Shown: in pieces, positions 6,863 through 11,226 of the stretch | Position numbering within the stretch: position 1 is the first letter of the stretch | How the letters are laid out: every line of letters starts with the position of its first letter | DNA from: Chitinophagaceae bacterium | Lineage (GTDB): Bacteria; Bacteroidota; Bacteroidia; Chitinophagales; Chitinophagaceae | DNA length: 11,226 bases | Assembly (NCBI GenBank): GCA_025362915.1 | Contig: JANYEU010000471.1 | Location: forward strand, 1-11,226 | Direction: 5' to 3' | Translations under genes and position numbers: made by a program | The notes under the pieces: model-generated | What the model saw: the letters and a program-made list of their open reading frames with translations, nothing else | Database searches by the model: none | Told to the model about the DNA's origin: nothing

Positions 6863-7861
6863 CTAGAAGCGTGGGCATTTAAAGAAACCTTTTTGCCTTT
6901 TATGATCCATATACATCAATGATATTTCGGTGCTGTTGGCATTGCCATCAGCCAATGTTCCCAATTTAGAAGTATTTACATCGTAACTAAAGCCAAAAGT
7001 CAGTCCATCATAACTGATGCCCAAGTAAGGATACACCGCATCATTAACCCGGTAATTGATGCCCGCCGAAACATCCATGATTGATGTGGCAGCCATTTGT
7101 ACATAGCCACCAATCATCGCTTCCGACACATTTCCTTGCCACATATACAAGACATTGGGTACAAGATGCGCCTTTTCGGACAGATAAATGTAAGCACCTG
7201 CGTGAGCCGTATAGCGTACCGGCAAAGTAGAATTATACGCCGAAGACAACGATGGATCTTTAGGGCTAGTGATGTGCGCCGCCGAAAACCCCGCAAATAG
7301 GTTCGCTTTCTTGTCAACATCTGCATCATAATATAGTACACCTGTGCTCATATCGAAAGAGGTGGCAGAAGGCTTTGCCGTACTTTCATTTACTGGAAGA
7401 GCAGGGTTATAAGTATCGTTCTGGTATTGGGAATTAACCTGTGCAGAGGAGAAATCAAATCGACGCCCAATGATGCCGGCTTGCATGGCAAAGGTTATTA
7501 CCTTATCGCCTTCCCTTCCCAATCTGATACCAGAATAGGCAATGGACAGTTGGTCGTTATTATATTTATATCCAGCGGTTCCTGCACTTTGTTGTAGTAG
7601 GTTCAATCCAAAACTAAGGCTCTTATCGGTCGTTATATCAGCCGATAGCCCGATGGTAGAAAATCCATTACTTATATTACCCCACTGTTTTCTATCAATC
7701 ACAGCTACCCTATAGTTTCCATCAATTGAACCTGTCAATGCAGGGTTCAACCACAACGGATACATGTAATACTGCGAAAAGTGTGGGTCTACTTGAGCAT
7801 TCGATTTAAGGGCAACCAAACTAAGTAGGATAATTGCCAGGGTTGTTCTAATTCTACTCAT
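6863..7861 (-). CDS. PorP/SprF-family type IX secretion outer-membrane protein
   Basis: A 332-residue outer-membrane beta-barrel of the PorP/SprF family, which helps type IX cargo reach or stay on the surface; in Flavobacterium, SprF is needed for export of the adhesin SprB. The signal peptide is 1-22 (ends SNA). Right after it comes the family hallmark QVDPHFSQYYMYPLWLNPALTG (23-44). The rest is alternating strands rich in Gly and aromatic residues, and the chain ends in the typical Cys-Pro-Arg-Phe (329-332). Length fits the family. The ATG lies 4 bp after the stop of the large type B secreted protein, so the two are surely co-transcribed, and that protein is the likely cargo. Confidence 0.93.
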   Translation of the reverse strand: MSRIRTTLAIILLSLVALKSNAQVDPHFSQYYMYPLWLNPALTGSIDGNYRVAVIDRKQWGNISNGFSTIGLSADITTDKSLSFGLNLLQQSAGTAGYKYNNDQLSIAYSGIRLGREGDKVITFAMQAGIIGRRFDFSSAQVNSQYQNDTYNPALPVNESTAKPSATSFDMSTGVLYYDADVDKKANLFAGFSAAHITSPKDPSLSSAYNSTLPVRYTAHAGAYIYLSEKAHLVPNVLYMWQGNVSEAMIGGYVQMAATSIMDVSAGINYRVNDAVYPYLGISYDGLTFGFSYDVNTSKLGTLADGNANSTEISLMYMDHKRQKGFFKCPRF

Positions 7862-7865
7862 TTTC

Positions 7866-10592
7866 TTATCTTATTAGATTGATAATTCCTTTTTTAATAA
7901 TTGTTTGTCCTGTGGAAGCCACTGTTAGCCTAGCTATATAAACATAAGCACCTGGTGGTTGTGGCTTGCCTTTATAATCGCCTTTCCAACCATTTCCTTC
8001 ATCATTTAAGCTTCCTGTAGATTCGAATAGAAGATTTCCCCATGAATCAAAGATGGTTAGTTTCACTGAATTATACACAGAAGAAAGACCCCTCACATAG
8101 AATACATCATTATTATTTCTATCACCATTAGGGCTAAAAAGATTTGGGATAAATACTTCCTGCGAAGAAACAGTTATTGGGTAATAAGCAGTATCGCTAC
8201 CACATGGCGCATTAGGAATAGTGTAGGCAACAGTTGCTGTGCCAAGAGCTACTCCAGTAACTTTTCCGCTGTTATCTATAGTGGCAGTTGAGGTAGGGGT
8301 AATACTCCATGCGCCATTTAAAGTAGGGTCTGTTAGTGTAATTGACTGGTTAATTTCTACCGCAGATGATCCACTAATAGGAGAAACCGTAGTTTTTGGT
8401 GTGATGGTTAGCACTAAAGTGGCAGCACTATCACAGCCTACACTATTGGTTAAATGTACGGTGTATGTTCCTGCGGCATTATAAGTCTGATTGTTCCAGC
8501 TATAAGGTAAGCCAGAAGTGCATACACTAATAGGTGTAGAAGAGGTGGTGCCTGCTGTTAATGACAGAAGCAATGTAGCTACACTATCACAACCCGCACT
8601 GCTGGTAAGGTGTACAGAATAAGTACCAGCCACATTATACGTCTGCCCGTTCCAAGTATATGGAAGACCAGCAGGACAAACACTTACCGAAGTATTGGAA
8701 GTAAGCGTGGCAGTTACTGTTAATACCAATGTGGCAGCACTATCACAACCTGCACTATTGGTAAGGTGAACGGTGTAAGTTCCGGCAGTATTATATGTTT
8801 GACCATTCCATTTGTAAGGTAAACCCGCAGGACAAACACTTGCTGAAGTAGAAGAACTGCTAGGCAATTTTATAGATAATACCAACGTAGCAATACTATC
8901 GCAGCCCTTGCTATTGGTTAGTTTGGCAGTGTATGTACCTGCGTTGGTATAGCTTGTTCCATTAAAAGAATAACTAGTGCCTTGACAAATACTTATTGGG
9001 GTACTTGAGGTTGAACTTGCATTAATGGTTATACTAGTTGTATAAGGGCAAGCATAAATAGAGCCATTCAGTGTGTAAGTAACTGTGTAAGTATTTGCCT
9101 TACTTTTGGTAAGATCTATCTGTCCAGTTTTACTATCTATAATCAAATCTGTTGAATTGGCAGAATAAACTCCTCCTTCATTATCACCTGTTTGGGTAAC
9201 GCTAGCAGTACCCGTATTACAAAAAGGATTGCCAGAATAGTTGATTGAGCTATTCAATACCTTTATCTTAACACTATCAGATGCTGTTGAGCATCCAAAA
9301 GTAGTAGCTTTTACTGCGTAAGAGTTAGTGGTTGTTGCCGAATAAGTAGCACTATTTGTACCTACATTTCCTTGCGCACTACCCCATTGATAACTTGCAC
9401 CACTGGTTAATGTGGCGGGTGTAATAGTTAATGTTGCAGCCGAACCATTACAAACTGTATCAACCGAAGATATAATAACTGGTTTGGTTGGGTAAGGATG
9501 AACATTAACCAATATGGAAACCGTATCACTTTCGCAACCATTAGTGTTATTAAATTCAGTTATTAAATATCTTGTAGAACCTACTGTATTTACATTTACA
9601 ACAGGGATAGTTAAACTGAAATTATTATTGGATGGCGGAATGTTTGGTGGCGTAAACCAGTGTAGTACATCATTGGTAGGGTCATTAATGCCAACCGAAA
9701 AGGAAAAAGGTTGACCAATACAAATATCATTGGGTGTTACGGGGTTTGCAGGAGGGGTAGGGCGTTGTGCAACACCACTTTCTGCAATACTTGCTGCATC
9801 ATAAATGGTAAAACTGCCGCCAAGATAGTTTACAATGGTATTGGTGCTAAATGTATTATCCTTTAAAGCGTTGGGTGATAATGTATGGGTATATAAGTCC
9901 AAAGGATATACATTGCCATTATTGCTTAGTGCGAAGGTCTGGTTGTTTTTACATGGAACGTTTACACTCGATATGCCAAATATCTTCTTCTTAGGGTCAA
10001 AAGAAAATAAGGTATCCTGAACCGCGCCAGATTTGAGATTTATTTTTATTATTCCTTGGATTGTAGATGCTGCATTTTCTACAGTCTCATACAAATCTCC
10101 TCCCCAAAATATCAAGTCGCCACCACAAGTCCATGCCGTACCCTGACTGTTTACAAGTGAAATAGAAGCAGGTTGTTTTGTAACAGGCAAACTTGGGTTG
10201 TAAATGTCTACAAAAGTGCCATCTCCTGCATAAATAACGCCTTTGTTATCTACAGTAAGTCCAAAAGATTTGTTATTGGGAAATTGGTACAATGCCTTGG
10301 CGTTCATTGTAACGGTAAGGGTTGTCTTATTATAGTATCCGCTCCAAAGCAATCCATTACTTTCCGAAATATATATTGAGTCTTTATTTAAGGCAATGGA
10401 CAAAGCCTTGGTGTAGGGTGTTTTTTTAGGAAGTATGGTAATAGGTTTGGGCACACCAAACGTATCAGCCTTACTGTCAACATTTACGCTGTATAGTTTG
10501 CCTGTACTGGTTAAAAAGATAAAGTTGCCATTTTGGGCATACGCAAAAAGCCCCAAAAGGGTAAAGAAGGTTAGGGTAAACAGCCTTTTCAT
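7866..10592 (-). CDS. Large secreted surface protein with T9SS type B sorting domain
   Basis: A 908-residue cargo of type IX secretion, probably a surface adhesin. Signal peptide 1-19 (MKRLF start, ends AYA). Residues ~20-275 look like a beta-propeller (short repeated strands such as GNFIFLTSTGKLYSVNV). Three Ig/PKD-like modules follow (~278-366, 368-446, 448-525), then four ~52-residue repeats (~529-732), a BIG2-like domain (~735-808) and the type B C-terminal domain (813-908), with IPNLFSPNGD, KLTIFDSWGN, PGAYVY and a final INLIR. I chose the ATG at 10592. The frame runs on to a TTG at 10628, but that would put 12 residues before a perfect signal peptide and would overlap the promoter's -7 box. 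It heads the cluster; the PorP/SprF gene follows 4 bp later. Ligand unknown. Confidence 0.92.
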   Translation of the reverse strand: MKRLFTLTFFTLLGLFAYAQNGNFIFLTSTGKLYSVNVDSKADTFGVPKPITILPKKTPYTKALSIALNKDSIYISESNGLLWSGYYNKTTLTVTMNAKALYQFPNNKSFGLTVDNKGVIYAGDGTFVDIYNPSLPVTKQPASISLVNSQGTAWTCGGDLIFWGGDLYETVENAASTIQGIIKINLKSGAVQDTLFSFDPKKKIFGISSVNVPCKNNQTFALSNNGNVYPLDLYTHTLSPNALKDNTFSTNTIVNYLGGSFTIYDAASIAESGVAQRPTPPANPVTPNDICIGQPFSFSVGINDPTNDVLHWFTPPNIPPSNNNFSLTIPVVNVNTVGSTRYLITEFNNTNGCESDTVSILVNVHPYPTKPVIISSVDTVCNGSAATLTITPATLTSGASYQWGSAQGNVGTNSATYSATTTNSYAVKATTFGCSTASDSVKIKVLNSSINYSGNPFCNTGTASVTQTGDNEGGVYSANSTDLIIDSKTGQIDLTKSKANTYTVTYTLNGSIYACPYTTSITINASSTSSTPISICQGTSYSFNGTSYTNAGTYTAKLTNSKGCDSIATLVLSIKLPSSSSTSASVCPAGLPYKWNGQTYNTAGTYTVHLTNSAGCDSAATLVLTVTATLTSNTSVSVCPAGLPYTWNGQTYNVAGTYSVHLTSSAGCDSVATLLLSLTAGTTSSTPISVCTSGLPYSWNNQTYNAAGTYTVHLTNSVGCDSAATLVLTITPKTTVSPISGSSAVEINQSITLTDPTLNGAWSITPTSTATIDNSGKVTGVALGTATVAYTIPNAPCGSDTAYYPITVSSQEVFIPNLFSPNGDRNNNDVFYVRGLSSVYNSVKLTIFDSWGNLLFESTGSLNDEGNGWKGDYKGKPQPPGAYVYIARLTVASTGQTIIKKGIINLIR
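8397..9008 (-). repeat. Four tandem ~156-bp coding repeats in the surface protein
   Basis: Each repeat encodes about 52 residues with the pattern Ser-x-Cys, then Tyr-x-(Trp/Phe)-Asn-x-x-(Thr/Ser)-Tyr, Ala-Gly-Thr-Tyr, His/Lys-Leu-Thr and Gly-Cys-Asp-Ser with Ala-Thr-Leu. The paired cysteines fall at protein residues 536/564, 587/616, 639/668 and 691/720. Repeats 2 to 4 resemble one another more than repeat 1, the N-terminal-most, which suggests later expansion from the C-terminal side. The two cysteines per unit, 28-29 residues apart, could form a disulfide after export. Confidence 0.88.
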
Positions 10593-10624
10593 TATAAAAA
10601 GTTTAGTAAAGAAGTAAAAGAATT

Positions 10625-10659
10625 GCAAAATAGCAATCTAAATTGATATAAATAACAAA
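10625..10659 (-). promoter_or_regulatory. Candidate promoter of the secretion cluster
   Basis: On the minus strand TTTG (10659-10656) is followed after 23 bp by TATTTTGC (10632-10625), a version of TAnnTTTG lacking one base. Transcription would start near 10620, leaving a leader of about 28 bases before the ATG at 10592. The imperfect box makes this tentative. Confidence 0.35.
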
Positions 10660-10763
10660 TTATCTTTTTGTTAATGAATATTTAATAGAGGATGACCATT
10701 TATTCAATCGTGCTGCTTGATAATGTTGTTACATTTAACAATTGGCAATATCTTCCAGCTAAA

Positions 10764-10809
10764 AACCAAAAGCCCTGCAACATATCAAATGCTACAGGGC
10801 TTTTTGGTT
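10764..10809 (-). terminator. Strong hairpin terminator, no complete gene beside it
   Basis: AACCAAAAGCCCTG (10764-10777) pairs with CAGGGCTTTTTGGTT (10795-10809), with one base bulged in the A/T tract. The loop side can extend through CAT / ATG pairing (about 10781-10783 with 10789-10791). On the minus strand the stem ends in a T-rich run (CTTTTGGTTTTT). It lies 15 bases after the stop of the short frame at 10825-10899, in the right direction to end a gene coming from the right. Confidence 0.7.
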
Positions 10810-10824
10810 ATTAATATTATGAGA

Positions 10825-10899
10825 CTATTGTTTCTCCAAATTAATGTTTTGAAGCACCGCATTATCCTTACCAATCACTATATACCTAACGGCACTCAT
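10825..10899 (-). pseudogene. 24-codon frame, possible remnant of a gene 3' end
   Basis: Reading the minus strand from the ATG at 10899 gives 24 residues, beginning MSAVRYIVIGKDN, to a TAG at 10825-10827. A TAA sits directly before the ATG, so the frame cannot extend. The content looks like the C-terminal strand and turn of a larger protein, and a terminator follows at once, which together suggest the surviving 3' end of a gene lost when the minisatellite expanded. It could instead be a genuine tiny gene (GAGG precedes the ATG by three bases) or chance. I cannot assign a family. Confidence 0.25.
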
Positions 10900-10948
10900 T
10901 TACCTCGATTTTAACCCTTGATTGAGATTATATAGCAATGAGCATATC

Positions 10949-11226
10949 TAGCTAAGGCAAAGGAAGGTGATAGCTAGGGCAGCTGGTGTATGTAGCTAGG
11001 GCAGTTGGTGTATGTAGCTAGGGCAGTTGATGTATGTAGCTAGGGCAGTTGGTGTATGTAGCTAGGGCAGTTGGTGTATGTAGCTAGGGCAGTTAGTGTA
11101 TGTAGCTAGGGCAGCTGGTGTATGTAGCTAGGGCAGTTAGTGTATGTAGCTAGGGCAGTTAGTGTATGTAGCTAGGGCAGCTGGTGTATGTAGCTAGGGC
11201 AGTTAGTGTATGTAGCTAGGGCAGTT
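10949..11226. repeat. 22-bp minisatellite, at least 12.6 units, running off the window
   Basis: Unit 1 (10949-10970) is degenerate. Units 2-12 (10971-11212) are almost identical, and a 14-base partial unit 13 ends the window. Each unit is TAGCTAGGGCAG, then four bases that vary, then TGTATG. The variable four read CTGG, TTGG, TTGA, TTGG, TTGG, TTAG, CTGG, TTAG, TTAG, CTGG, TTAG for units 2-12; nothing else changes. The length is not a multiple of three and every unit has TAG, so it does not encode a protein. There are no spacers, so it is not CRISPR. It probably ended the assembly here. Confidence 0.96.

Larger units (their letters stand above)
10629..10948. other. Noncoding region upstream of the secretion cluster
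   Basis: About 320 bp without a convincing gene. From left to right it holds the candidate cluster promoter, an A/T-rich stretch, a strong terminator hairpin and a 24-codon minus-strand frame, and then the edge of the minisatellite. I see no tRNA, riboswitch or other structured RNA here. Confidence 0.5.

Noticed and set aside
10593..10628. N-terminal extension of the surface protein from a TTG start
   Set aside because: The TTG overlaps the likely -7 box, and the 12 added residues would precede a complete signal peptide that starts at the ATG at 10592.
10717..10914. Plus-strand 65-codon frame
   Set aside because: It runs straight through the terminator hairpin, has no recognisable domain and no ribosome site or promoter.
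10949..11226. CRISPR array
   Set aside because: Units are joined head to tail at 22 bp with no spacers, and no cas gene is present.

Overview
The window reads as a stretch of a Bacteroidota chromosome. The evidence is A+T-rich DNA, little purine-rich Shine-Dalgarno sequence before starts, promoters of the TTG / TAnnTTTG type, and hallmark families: a PorP/SprF protein, a type IX secretion (T9SS) type B sorting domain, paired DUF1573 proteins and a fused alpha/beta 2-oxo acid dehydrogenase E1. A Chitinophagales- or Sphingobacteriales-like member is my guess; no rRNA or marker gene here settles it. Both ends of the window are sequences that break assemblies (a perfect 120-bp palindrome at the left, a 22-bp minisatellite at the right), so this is probably a complete short contig.

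Left to right. Positions 1-120: a perfect inverted repeat built around a natural hairpin terminator. Positions 100-953: a minus-strand pair of small exported DUF1573 proteins. Positions 1131-3521: a plus-strand single-chain E1 (alpha plus beta) of a branched-chain or other 2-oxo acid dehydrogenase. Positions 3522-3678: a convergent spacer with a bidirectional terminator flanked by two arms of 7-bp tandem repeats in opposite orientation. Positions 3679-4257: a minus-strand PhnA/YjdM-family zinc-ribbon protein. Positions 4258-4650: noncoding, with a short direct repeat. Positions 4651-10592: a minus-strand three-gene cluster. Positions 10593-10948: the cluster's upstream region, with a candidate promoter, a strong terminator hairpin and a possible gene remnant. 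Positions 10949-11226: the minisatellite, running off the end.

The most coherent system is the 10592-to-4651 cluster. A large secreted surface protein with a type B T9SS C-terminal signal comes first. A PorP/SprF outer-membrane protein follows after 4 bp. Then comes an envelope protein with the domain order TPR-like, PD40 beta-propeller, carboxypeptidase regulatory-like, OmpA C-terminal, as in PorE. This fits a dedicated cargo, outer-membrane partner and peptidoglycan anchor for T9SS. The E1 and PhnA-like genes are separate housekeeping units. Both seem to be read from promoters whose -7 box lies only four bases before ATG, suggesting leaderless mRNAs. I see no wholly new enzyme system. The least explained items are the heptad-armed terminator, the minisatellite with its higher-order pattern, and the end palindrome.
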